Below are positions 23,401 through 35,355 of a stretch of 64,000 bases of DNA, one piece after another (the stretch's first letter is position 1; the number at the start of each line of letters is the position of its first letter). Made by a program: the position numbers and the translations under genes. The stretch is taken from positions 35,239,270-35,303,269 of the forward strand of contig CM040422.1 of NCBI GenBank assembly GCA_022702705.1. The letters run 5' to 3'. Under the pieces are notes generated by a model. That model had not been told where the DNA came from and made no database searches. It saw nothing but the letters and a program-made list of their open reading frames with translations. Origin of the DNA: Papilionanthe hookeriana x Papilionanthe teres. Its lineage: Eukaryota; Streptophyta; Magnoliopsida; Asparagales; Orchidaceae.

Positions 23401-24612
23401 TTAAACAGATTGCTATCAATAGGAATACCTGAGCCTGGCTTGAAGGTCAGAAGCTTTTGAAAAAAGGAAACAGCACTATTGGCAATATCAGTTCCATTAG
23501 TAAGAAGTGTCCCTTGATCGATCCCGATTGAAAAAATGGCATTGCACTTCCTTTTATACTTAATACAAGCATGATAGTATTTAGTATTCCTATCCCCAAG
23601 TTTAAATTTGTTAATAGAAGCTTTCGACCGAGGATTTGGTCTTGCCAGCTTGATGTAAGTTAGCAACTTTTCTTGGGCAGCAACAAAATCCTTAAACTTG
23701 TTGTGATCAGCTTGGGCAGCAACCTCAGTATTGTTGACCTCCCCTTCAGCTTGGATTACCTCCTTGAAGACATCACCAATGGACTCCCAGCTCCACTTCC
23801 TGAGAGCTTTAGCCAGTTTCTGTTGTAGGTATTGCAGTTTAGTAAAAGGGTTAGTAGAGGAAATCCCTTTCCAGTTGTCTTGCATAATTTTATTAAACTC
23901 GGGATGGCCAGACCAAAAGCTTAGGTATCTAAATGGAGGGGAGGAGGTTTGGGGCTGTGGAGTGGAAATGGTTAAAAGAAGGGGTCCGTGATCGGATCCA
24001 GCAAAATTAAGATGAGAAATAGTGGTATGCGGAAATTGGTGGTGCCGAGAATCATTAGCCAAAAACCTATCCAAGCCTCTCCTGTGATGGCCCCTCTTCT
24101 CCATGTGAACCGGTTCCCAATGTAGCCAAGATCAAAAAGGCCCGCCAAAAGGATATTATCATTAAATTCAGAAATCATACCTTGGTTGGGAATTCTCCCT
24201 CCCAATTTTTCACTTGGAGAAGCTATGCTATTAAAGTCACCCCCACAATCCAACTTTGATGTTCCTCCTTACTGATTTTTATAATCTCATTCCACAGAGT
24301 TAGCCTCTCAGATTTGGTACAGCCAGCATAAACAAATGTTGCCGCAAAGCTATTACCCATCAACTGAAAATGACAGTGTAAAAACTGGGAGTGGTCAACC
24401 ATAACCTTCCAAGAGAGTTCTTTTCTGCAAATCACCCAAATTTTGTTTGTGTAATTTGCATAAAAAGTGCACCCAGGGAATTTATTTAGAATTTTAGAAT
24501 GGTTTTTATGGACCATTGGTTCCAAAAGAATCATACACCAAAGCCGGTGTTTTTTGTACAAGTGTAATAATCTCTTTAAAGTGAGGGGGTGTGCCACCCT
24601 CTAATATTCCAA
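20465..24612 (-). pseudogene. LINE C ORF2: endonuclease, RT, zf-RVT, RNase H
   Basis: Minus-strand blocks in order: an endonuclease start resembling the MCWNIRG motif near 24610; GGDFNSIASPSEK and FTWRRGAI near 24200-24090; RT with KLGDRNTKYYHACIKYKRK (about 23600), GGLKRGDPLSPSIFILVMDYLSRLL (about 22740) and a broken catalytic box near 22600 (LLYA, then a frame break, where YADD is expected); zf-RVT LPYDDILKLKGIRGPSKCYLC..C (21500-21430); and RNase H starting FIKVNTDGAFA (about 21060), ending with EDNRPANWLARKAL near 20720. Canonical plant L1 ORF2 is about 1250-1400 residues and the span fits. At least eight frame breaks make it non-functional. Confidence 0.87.
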
Positions 24613-24619
24613 CACAGTG

Positions 24620-26020
24620 CATTGATCATCGGGAGGTTTAGGGTTGGGTGATGTAGGAGTAGATTTAGATCCTGGACTGGATCTAGTGGTGGTTCTGCTC
24701 CTGGAAGGGAGCTGAGGGGATCCATTGTGAATTCTCACTAGTTCAGATTGTTCCTGTGAAGGACCTGTTAATTTCTGCAGCTCAGTAGAGTGATGCTTTT
24801 TCTTCTTTGACTTCGAATTTGCCGGGCTTCTTCCATTTTCTTTTGATTTTCCTCTAACATTGTTGGAGAGGGACTAACAACCGGTATGTGGAGTTCAACG
24901 ATTCAAAACCCGTCCCGGAAGTACGGACTCTTTGGGTTCCGGTTGTGCTTGATCGAGGGGATTACATCAATTAGTTCCGAGTTACACCTGTTCATCCGAG
25001 TGTCATTAACCACTTGGGCGGTGTCGGGTTACACCCTTACCTTTTCTCGGTTTTTTGGAAGGAGGTCTAAGCCTATAGCATTTTTCCTTAGGATGGCCAA
25101 ACATCCTGCAGGTGGTGGCAATAGATAGGTTTATTTTCTAATGTTACTTCGCCAAAACCCATCACCATTATCGAAGTAGTAATCCGGATCTTATCAATGT
25201 CCGGCAGTGACACATCTCTTTCTATCAACACCTTTGCGGCAGTAGGGTTACCCATATCATGAGTTGGAGAGTCAACTCTAAGGGGTGTGCCCGAGCCCTG
25301 CTAATCCGAAAAATGGAATTGGTGTGGTATAGTTGGATTGGTAGGTTTGGGAAAGTGAACCACAAAGGTTTTAAAGGGGGTTCTTTGGCGAGGTCAAATC
25401 ACGGGTACCATTTGATAAGCTTCATAGATGAATTAGCCACCGCATAACTTGCATTCCCAACGACCTTGCATAGTCCTCCTCCTTAGATAGCTCTAATAAG
25501 GAGGTGCCTTCCATCCATCACCCCCAGCTTCCACTGTCCTTCAAACTGAAGATTTTCAAAATGTCTCCTGACCATTTCCAATTTGGGATGTCCATATTGG
25601 AATTGACCCACAATGGTGAACTTAATAGAATCAGCCAGGGCATTCATTTCCTGAGTAGTAAAAACTATTGCAGGTCGACCATCCTTGATGCCCAGAGGTC
25701 TAACAAAAGGGCGATCAACTCTACCAACGAATTGCATCATGCAGTATTTGAGGAAAAGTAAGGTGTTCTACAGATTTAGGCCCCCGATCGTTAATGACGA
25801 CGAAGCATAAGTTGGGGGGTCATCATGGCACTAGAACTAGCCAAAGCCAAAAGGAACGCACCCGTAAAGAATCAAGAAAAGACCAAGAGTTCAAATCAAA
25901 CTACCAAACCGAAGGCAATGGAACAAGTAGTCGAATTCAAAACAGCCAGAGCCCGGAAAGCTTTAAACCAACAAATGTCCTCGCAGTAAATCCACCAAGG
26001 GTGAGCACCACTTACTGACC
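24620..26020 (-). pseudogene. LINE C ORF1: DUF4283 / zinc-knuckle nucleic-acid-binding protein
   Basis: On the minus strand the best stretch (25740-25483) reads GIKDGRPAIVFTTQEMNALADSIKFTIVGQFQYGHPK and WKLGVMDGRHLLIR, the DUF4283 core of plant L1 ORF1. Further on come RVDSPTHDMGNP and VLIERDVSLPDI, then a degraded CCHC knuckle (YCHH) and a basic, Ser-rich tail before ORF2 near 24612. Several frameshifts and stops are present. Confidence 0.75.
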
Positions 26021-26134
26021 CAAAGAAGAACCTCCACTAACTCGAAAGACACCACCACGGACTCGCCGCCTCCCAAACGACTCCATCACGGCCCAAACCC
26101 TAGCAGAGCTAAGGCGACCGCCACCACCATGATT

Positions 26135-27550
<1,416 letters not shown>

Positions 27551-29239
27551 TGCAAAAATAAATATATAATTTTAAAAAATATTTTGCACACCAGAGGTAC
27601 TACGCAAGTATACGTATTGTATCTAGTAATACAAGGCTCTATTAGAGTCCTGGTTATCGATCTCATAGGGAAGATTAATTTTAGAAATTAATAGATTTTC
27701 AAATTAAAAGTAATTATAATTTTTATTTCTTTTCAAAAATCAGATTTTAACTTTTATGAAATTTCTACTAGATGTAAGTAAAGTAGCAATAAAGTAAAGG
27801 TTGATGCAAGTATAAATAAAACAACTTTCTCCTTTTCAACTAATCCAAGATTTTTTCAGAAAAACTATCATTCGTGGAGAACTTGAAATTATGGTATTGC
27901 ACCAAATAGAAGCATTCATATTCTTTACCTTCGCTCGATAGTATAAAGAACATTGGCTAATCTATAGATTGGTTCAGGATGTATTATTAGTAGAATGTTA
28001 ATCTAGACTCACACTTCTAGATGTCCAAAGGTGGTAATGGTCGACCCTACTAGTGGCCCGTTCCCTTTTTCTATAAACCAAATTAATAAAATTTAGTCTG
28101 TCACTCTAAAAACTAATTAATTCTACGCCCAATAAATAATATTTTCCTATTTATTTGCACTTCAGATTGAATAACCCACACATGGCCTTCGATTACCCAA
28201 GCATTCATGTGATATCTATTAGTTAAGAACTCATCTCCAGCTAGGTCTCAGAATTCTTCAACAGATTTTAATAATTCAAATGGCCAGTTTAAAAAGTAAA
28301 TTAAGATCAGGTATGAATATCATCACAATAATTTAAAATTAAATTTAAGTTCTCCAACGAAATCAAATTATCATTATTATCTTTTCATGGTTGAAAGGAG
28401 AAAGAAAAGTAACTACTTAGAATACATTGAATTCACACAACAAAATATATTTATAAAACTTTGAACCAAGTTATAAATACTTATCTGAAATGTTCCTTCA
28501 AGTGATCATTTGACTCCTACTGACTCCAATGCAAAGTACAAGACTTCAACAGCACCAACTCTTACAAACTCTCACTTACTACTCAAGGAATTAAGTAGTC
28601 TAAATACTTAAGAAAAGTATTTGGTGGCTCTCTAGAACTATTTCCGGGAGCGGGAGAGCTCTCTTTTATGTAGAAATGTCTCCTATTTATAGAGCTTCAA
28701 AAATGATCAGGGGTTGCTTAAGGCACATCTTCAAAATTCGTCCAAATTCAATGAATCTTCTAGAAAGTAACTGTGGTGCTTAAGTGCCAGGATCTGGCGC
28801 CTAGGCGCCGGACTCCGTGACCAGATCTTCGCACTCCTTCACTTTGGATTGCACCTCTTCGCGATTAAAACTGTTTTCCTGTGTCCAGATGCATTCTATC
28901 ACATGTCCTATGTATCAGGAGTAACTTCCAGTATTCTAGAAAGTTTGATAACCGCTTAACACCGTCAAAATAACTGCCCAAAGTTGTCAAAAATCTTAAC
29001 TGCTTCAGTATCGAGCTGGCGCCTAGGCGCTGGATTCTGGTGCTTAGGCGCCAGACCTACAATTTTGACAACTTTGCTTTTTACCTCTATTTTTGCTCCT
29101 TTTTGCTCATTTTTCCTTCTAGAACTCTTTGTTCATCACCTATATCCAAAAACATAAAAATACCTTTCATTAAAGTATAATATCCTTAAAAATTGAATCA
29201 TAAATAAGACATAAAAATAGGTACTTTTTAAGTGAATCA
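27551..29239 (-). repeat. 3' LTR of the Athila-like element (1689 bp)
   Basis: On the minus strand it begins TGATTCACTTAAAAAG directly after a polypurine tract and ends TTTTTGCA. It contains GC-rich near-palindromes of the GGCGCCTAGGCGCC type around 28796-28810 and 29018-29056. Its length nearly equals that of the related plus-strand LTR at 60608-62311 (1704 bp). Confidence 0.85.
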
Positions 29240-29256
29240 AATTCTCCCAAACTTAA
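29240..29256 (-). promoter_or_regulatory. Polypurine tract of the Athila-like element
   Basis: On the minus strand AAGTTTGGGAGAATT immediately precedes the LTR's TG. It is preceded by TTGAGGACAAGTAAC, the conserved Athila 3' signature of a GAGGACAAG box followed by a G-rich tract. It primes plus-strand synthesis in the family. Confidence 0.75.
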
Positions 29257-30888
29257 ATGTTACTTGTCCTCAAGTAACCATTTTTATTACATAAAATGTA
29301 TAACATCTGGAATGAAGTTTAAATATTTAAGATTCCTTGTAATTTTTGGTTTTATAGATGCTCTAATAAATCATTAACCAAATTTCACTAATTAAGGTTA
29401 ATTTTAAGAATTTAAAGAATACTTAACTACCAAATCATAAGACTTTAAAATTTTCATTTATTTCAAGAATAATTGTAATTTATCTTATTAAGGTCACATA
29501 GATAATTTACAAGAAAAAGACTTTCATGAAAACTTTTCTAGTAAGGATGATTGTACATAAAAATTAAGTTAAAAATGTAATTAGTTTTCTTCCTATAAGA
29601 TAATTCAAGTGAAGTCAATTTTTGATTAGGCATCTCCTCAAGCTTCTCCTCACATTTCTTTTTTGCTCTTTTCTTCTTTTTTTTCTTTCTAGGATATTTC
29701 AATCCCCCCTTTTTTTCATAATTTGTGAGGATTAGTATATCTGGATAGTCTGTCAATGATTTTGAACTTCACTATCCTTAACTTATATTTAAAAACTTAT
29801 ACATTTTCACTTAATAAATATGACATTCTTAATAAGTATTTTTCAAAAATTATTTCAATCTTTTCTTTTTCAAGTAATAATCTTGATTCCTTAGTATTTT
29901 AAAACTATGATTCTCTTTACTATAAATAGAAAAAAATTTAATCTTATTATTCTTTAAGTTAAATAATTCTATTCTTAAAATCAATCAAAATTATTAAAAT
30001 TTTAGTTAAGTTTACTAAATTATTTATAAATTCAAAAATTTAAGTAATCTTAATTAAAATTTTCATTCCTTATGTTATGTTAATATTTTTAAAGAAAATA
30101 TTAGTAATTAAGGACAAATAATATTTAAATTTCAAAGTATTTTCCCTTCCCCTAAACTTCAGTTTTCGTATAAACATGAATCAAGAAATTTTCTAAAGCA
30201 TAAGAGAAAGAATAACATATTTCCACCAGGACTTTTTCTAAATATATGAAAAATAATCTAGAAAGGAAAATTTTATTTATACACATGCTTTTTATGAAGA
30301 TAAAAGAAATGTTTAAGCATATATAGAAAAATTTTTGTAAGGAGGATCAATTTCTACAATTTCTTTTAAATTCTTTTTTCTTTTATAATTTTAAACAAAA
30401 ATAACTAAACTAAGCAGGTGTACTGATCACTGTACTAAAACAGAAACAAAACATCTCATTACAAAAATAAACTCTAACAATCCAACAATCATCAGTACAA
30501 CAATAAGTGTCTCAGAATCAATACACTCTAAACATCAAAAGTACACTAACATCAACAATGCATCAAAAATAAAAACAAATCATCACATACATCCAAAACT
30601 AACAAACTAACAAAACATAATATAAATAACACAACTACTCAATCCTATAAATCTACTCATCACTAGCTGTCTCCTCATCCTCATCATCATCAAAAGAAAA
30701 ATCTACATTCTTATCCTGGCGATCATCATATGGTGAGAATCAAGGGCAGGTCGGGAACTGAACTGAATGATCACCCTTAAGGAATCTAACAGGAGTCTCA
30801 GAATACTCTGCATCAAAATCTCTCTTCCTCTGGGTGTACTCAGAAAGATGATCCACTTTCTTATCTATTGTATCCACTCTACAATGAG
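29257..30888. other. AT-rich internal region of the Athila-like element
   Basis: Strongly AT-rich, without a recognisable protein domain. From its position it is the post-pol untranslated region in which the coding body has been lost. Confidence 0.5.
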
Positions 30889-31204
30889 TTAAAAGTAACA
30901 TATTCTGCTGCTATATAAATTTATCATGCATATTTTCCCAAAAACTAGATGGTGGCTCAGCAGCAGAAGTTGAAGGTCGAGAAGTAGAAGGTCTACCTGA
31001 AGTAGGTAATGAACTAGAGGGTGCGGTAGAACTCTTACCTTGAAGTCGATCATAAATATTAACATTGTCCCGTCCAATGGGCTTGGTAGACTTGAGCTTC
31101 TCCTCTGAAAGCTCAGCAACAACTCCAACACTTTTGCATAGAGAATAAATCAGAGATGGGAATCCTAATCCCACAGAAGTGCTGGAACGAGTAGTGGCCA
31201 CCAC
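30889..31204 (-). pseudogene. Remnant of an Athila-type ORF (plant transposon protein domain)
   Basis: Minus-strand frame 31204-30911 reads VATTRSSTSVGLGFPSLIYSLC, then KSVGV, EELKSTKPIGRDN-like residues and a Ser/Pro/Thr-rich tail ending FWENMHDKF. The FPSLIYxLCxxxGV block resembles the end of the 'putative plant transposon protein' domain found in Athila-type second ORFs. It is heavily truncated; about 100 residues remain. Confidence in the family is moderate. Confidence 0.55.
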
Positions 31205-31799
31205 AAAATCATAAATATTACTGGCTTCCTCTCCTGTTTGCAGTAGTTGAGGATAGCTCTATCCTTTATGACCTCGCTCAAATGGTTGAATGGAAGGAGG
31301 CGAGTAGAAATAAAGCAATGCTAGGCCTTAGAAACACCATTTAACTTAGAAGATGAAAAATTTACCAGTTTCTCATTCCGAATCATCCGAGCTCTAGTAC
31401 CATCAGTCAAATATGCAATAATCATCTCCAAATCTCCCTCAGATAGAGATAATCCATAATAGTAGCACTCAATGATCAGTAAAAAATGTATTTTCCACCA
31501 AAACTTAACAAATTCGACTTCTAATTACTCACACGAGAGTATTACTCCAATTTCTAACTTCTAAACATTTCCACAAACAATTTAAATGATAAAATAGATC
31601 CAACATTTAAACACAAGATATAATCAAAATCTTTCAATTTCATTTCAAAATTTTCCATTTCAAGCTGAAGAAATTACAGAAAAGTACTATAATAAGGTTC
31701 AACACTTAATAAAAAACAAAAACATCACTGTTTCAAAGTAAATTCACAATCATACAAAACACTTTTTACATTGAACATAATGATGTTTTTAGAAGCATT

Positions 31800-33015
31800 C
31801 CTTTCAATAAACCAAATTATTAGGATTTAGTCCGTCACTCTAAAAACTAATCAATTCTACACCCAATAAACAATATCTCCCTATTTATTTGCACTTCACC
31901 ATGAATAACCCGTTCAAGACCTTCGATTACCCAAGGATTCATGTGATATCTACTAGTTAAGAACTCATCTCCGGATAGGTCTCAAAATTCTTCAACAGGT
32001 TTTAATAATTCAAATGGCCAGTTTAAAAGGTAAATTAAGATCATGTATTAATATCATCAAAAAAATTTTAAATATTTTAAGTTATGTTCTCTAACAAAAT
32101 CAAATTATCTTATTATCTTTTCATAGTTGAGAGGAGAAAGAAAAGTAACTACTCAAAACACATAGAATTCACACAACAAAACTTATTTATAAAACTTTGA
32201 ACCAAGTTACAAATACTTATCTGGAATGTTCCTTCAAGTGATCCTTTGACTCCTACTGACTCCAATGCAAGGTACAAGACTTCAACAACAACAATACTTA
32301 TAAACTCACACTTAATACTCAAGGAATTGAGTAGATAAACTCACTAAATACTCAAGAAGAAAATATGGTGGCTCTCTAAATTTATCTCCGGATGTTAGAG
32401 AACTAAGGGAGGGTCAAGATGGATGGAGAGAGATGGCCTTTTTTCTGTAGAAATGTCTCTTATTTATAGAGCTCTAAAAATGACCAGGGGTTGCTTAAGA
32501 CACCTCTTCAAAATTCATCCAAATTCAATGAATCTTTTAGAAAGTAACTGTGGCGCCTAGGCGCCGGGATCTAGCGCCTAGGCGCTGGAGTCTGTGACCA
32601 AGTCTTCGTACCTCTTCACTTTGGATCGCACGTCTTCGCGATTAAAATCATTTTCGTGTGTCCAGATGCAATGTATCACATGTCCTATATATTAGGAGTA
32701 ACTTCCAGTCTTATAGATGGTGTGATTACTGCTTAACACAGTCAAAATAACTGCCCAAAGTAGTTAAAAATCTTAATTGTTTCAGTATTGACCTGACGCT
32801 TAGGCGCCGAATTCTAGCGCCTAGGCGCCAGACCTGTAATTTCGGCAAATTTGCTGTTTAGCTCTATTTTTGCTCCTTTTTGCTCCTTTTTCCTTTTTGA
32901 ACTCTTTTTTATCACCTATATCCAAAAACATAAAAATACCTTTCACTAAAGCATAATATCCTTAAGAATTGAATCATAAATAAGGCATAAAAATAGGTAC
33001 TTTTTAAGTGGTTCA
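31800..33015 (-). repeat. 5' LTR of the Athila-like element, truncated
   Basis: A direct repeat of 28070-29239 (shared CTCTAAAAACTAAT, CACTTCA, TTCGATTACCCAAG and GGCGCCTAGGCGCCGG blocks), ending at TTCA at 33015. Homology stops near 31800, so about 500 bp of the U5 side and the primer-binding site are missing. Visible divergence from the 3' LTR suggests an old insertion. Confidence 0.8.
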
Positions 33016-33049
33016 TAGCCTCCCATTGTTCCAATGTGGTTTATGTTAT

Positions 33050-34650
33050 CAAATCTAACTATACAACTCTATCACTAAAATGCTATATTCAATATCAGTC
33101 AAGCTCTTAGGACCCCCTTGAAGGTGGACTCCCCCACCTTTGACATGGCAAGGCCTTGCAGCAGCCAGAGTTTTAGTGGAGAGGGATATCACCCTCCTTG
33201 ATTTACACAAAATTTGGATCAAAATAGATGATGGTGGCTTCTGGCAAGACATTGAAGTGGAACACAAGCCACATTATTGTCAACACTGCAGGTCATCTTT
33301 AAAATAACTGCTATAGACTTCATCTCCTACCAAGAGGAAACCTCATGTCGCAGCTAGATTGATTGCTCCTACTCCTCCAGAGGTGGTACATTTTCCTGTA
33401 GAGGTAGAGGCTGTTCTTGAGCTTCCAGAGATTGCTTCTGCAGGGTCTGGTCCTTTGGAGTCCCCAAAAGCTCTCCTCATTGAGGAAATTGGTAGTCCTC
33501 AGATTGACACTCATCTTCAATCTAAGGAGAAGACAGATCAGGTTTCTGAAGATGTGCCAGACCCTGGTACTTTCTAGGAGGTATTTGTACCTATTTTAAC
33601 TCAGCTGGCTAAGGAACTAATGGAAGAATGGCAAGTACAGAAGAATAACAAGAGAAAGAAGAGCAAAACTGAACTACAAAAATTGTTGGAATTTCCTCTT
33701 CCAGCTAACCCACCTGATGGTCCCTTTTCACCCCCCTTCCTAAAACTAGAGGGAAAGGGAAAAATTCTTCCCAATGATAAACTTTATGTGTTGGAACATT
33801 AGGGGGTTGGCTCTGTCCTCCTCCCTTTAGGCATAAAAATATGGTGGCTCTCCCCATCTTTGCTTTTTAACTCTATCATCAAAATGCTATATTCAATATC
33901 AGTCAAGCTCTTAGAACCCCTTTGAAGCTGGACTCCCCCACCTTTGACATGGCAAGGCCAGTAGCAGCCAGAGTTTTAGTGGAGAGGGACTTCACCCTCC
34001 TTGATTTACAAAAAATTTGGATCAAAATAGATGATGGTGGCTTCTGACAAGACATTAAAGTGGAACACAAGACACTTTATTGTCAACACTGCAGAATGTT
34101 TGGTCATCTTAAAAATACCTGCTATAGACTTCATCTCCTACCAAGAGCAAACCTCATGCCGCAGCTAGATTGATTGCTCCTACTCCTTCAGAGGTGGTAC
34201 ATTTTCCTATAGAGGTAGAGGCTATTGCAGAGCTTCCAGAGGTTGCTTCTGTAGGGTCAGATCCTTTGGAGTTCCCAAAAGCTCTCCTCATTGAGGAAAT
34301 TGGTAGTCCTCAGACTGACACTCATCCTCAATCTAAGGAGAAGACAGATCAAGTTTCAAAAGATGTGTCATACCCTGATACTTTCCAGGAGGTATCTGTA
34401 CCTATTTTAACTCAGCTGGTTTAGAAACTAATGGAAGAATGACAAGTACAAAAGAATGGCAAGAGAAAGAAGAGAAAAACTGAACTATAAAAATGCTGGA
34501 ATTTCCTCTTCCAGCTGACCCACCTGATGATCCCTTTTCACCCCCTTCCTAAAACTAGAGGGAAAGGGAAAACTTCTTCCCAATGATAAACTTTATGTGT
34601 TGGAACATTAGGGGTGTGGCTCAATCCTCCTCCCTTAGCAGGCTTAAAAA
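33050..34650 (+). repeat. Tandem duplication of about 805 bp within LINE B ORF1
   Basis: TGCTATATTCAATATCAGTC occurs at 33081 and again at 33885, and CTTTATGTGTTGGAACATTA at 33782 and 34591, an offset of 804-809 bp. Both copies cover the ORF1 C-terminal half and the first bases of ORF2. Only the second continues into ORF2. The copies differ by scattered substitutions and small indels. Confidence 0.88.
33355..34575 (+). pseudogene. LINE B ORF1 C-terminal halves, two tandem copies
   Basis: Copy 1 (33359-33802) and copy 2 (34170-34575) encode an acidic, Pro-rich tail: IAPTPxEVVHFPxEVEA, then LPExASxGSxPLExPKALLIEEIGSPQ, and KRKKSKTELQK before the ORF2 start. Upstream parts show the zinc-knuckle remnants YCQHC and NTCYRLHLLP in the second copy near 34080-34140. 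TAG and TGA codons and frameshifts break both. This is the nucleic-acid-binding ORF1 of plant L1 LINEs. Confidence 0.75.
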
Positions 34651-35355
34651 ACTTGTTAAAGTGCATAAACTTTGGTGCTTTGCATTACTTGAACTGATGG
34701 TTACCAAAAATCCTACTCATATCATTAGAAAATTTCCCCAATTTACTCCCTTTGCTAATGTCAATAATAAGATTTGGTTTTTTTCTAGACCTGAACTGAA
34801 GTGGTCAATCCTCTATAATAAGGCTCAGTTCTTACATATTCAGTTTTCCTCAGGGGAACAACTTTGTTTTGCCACCTTCATTTATGCTAGTTGTAATGTT
34901 TAACTTCAACAACGCCTCTGGCAGGAGCTGATATAGATTGGCCTCTCATTTAATTTCTTCTGGATTGTGGGAGGGGATATCAATTGCCCCACCTCTCCTT
35001 CTGAAAAGAAAGGTGGTATTCCTCCTTTGCAATCTTGAATGACTAGATTCACCAATTTTATCTCGGATGCTAATATCTATGACTTGGGCTTTCATGGTCC
35101 TAAGTTTACATGGAAAAGGGGGAACACTTGGAAAAGGCTTGATAGAATGCTGGTGAACTCTTCTTGGCTTCAGACTTTCCTTTACACTTTTGTTACTCAC
35201 CTTGCAATGTCCAGTTCAGATCATAGACCTTTGCTTTGTTCCATCAACAATACTACCAACACTGGTGGTGGTTCTTTCAGATTCCAAAATATGTGGCTGA
35301 AGCACCCAGACTTCCTACTTGAACTGGAAAAAAATTGGATTTCTAGTCCTGATTT
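34583..35355 (+). pseudogene. LINE B ORF2, endonuclease domain
   Basis: Starts with MINFMCWNIRGVAQSSSLSRL, the APE-type endonuclease start motif (WNIRG), then LWCFALLELMV, the GGDINCPTSPSEK block near 34970 and GFHGPKFTWKRGNTWKRLDRMLVN (35090-35155). SSDHRPLL follows at about 35215-35235. Catalytic Asn, Asp and His landmarks are partly present. A TAA near 34901 and a further stop near 35037 interrupt it, and it ends at the LTR insertion. Confidence 0.85.

Larger units (their letters stand above)
27551..33015 (-). mobile_element. Athila-like Ty3/gypsy element, minus strand, body largely lost
   Basis: The right LTR copy (31800-33015) is the 5' LTR and the left copy (27551-29239) the 3' LTR. 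Both begin TGAWYCACTTAAAAAG on the minus strand and share long direct identity (for example at 28180 and 31905). The internal 2.5 kb holds only a short Athila-type ORF remnant and a polypurine tract. The flanks (TAGTA left, TAGCC right) are not a convincing duplication. It separates two L1-like LINE fragments. Confidence 0.8.
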
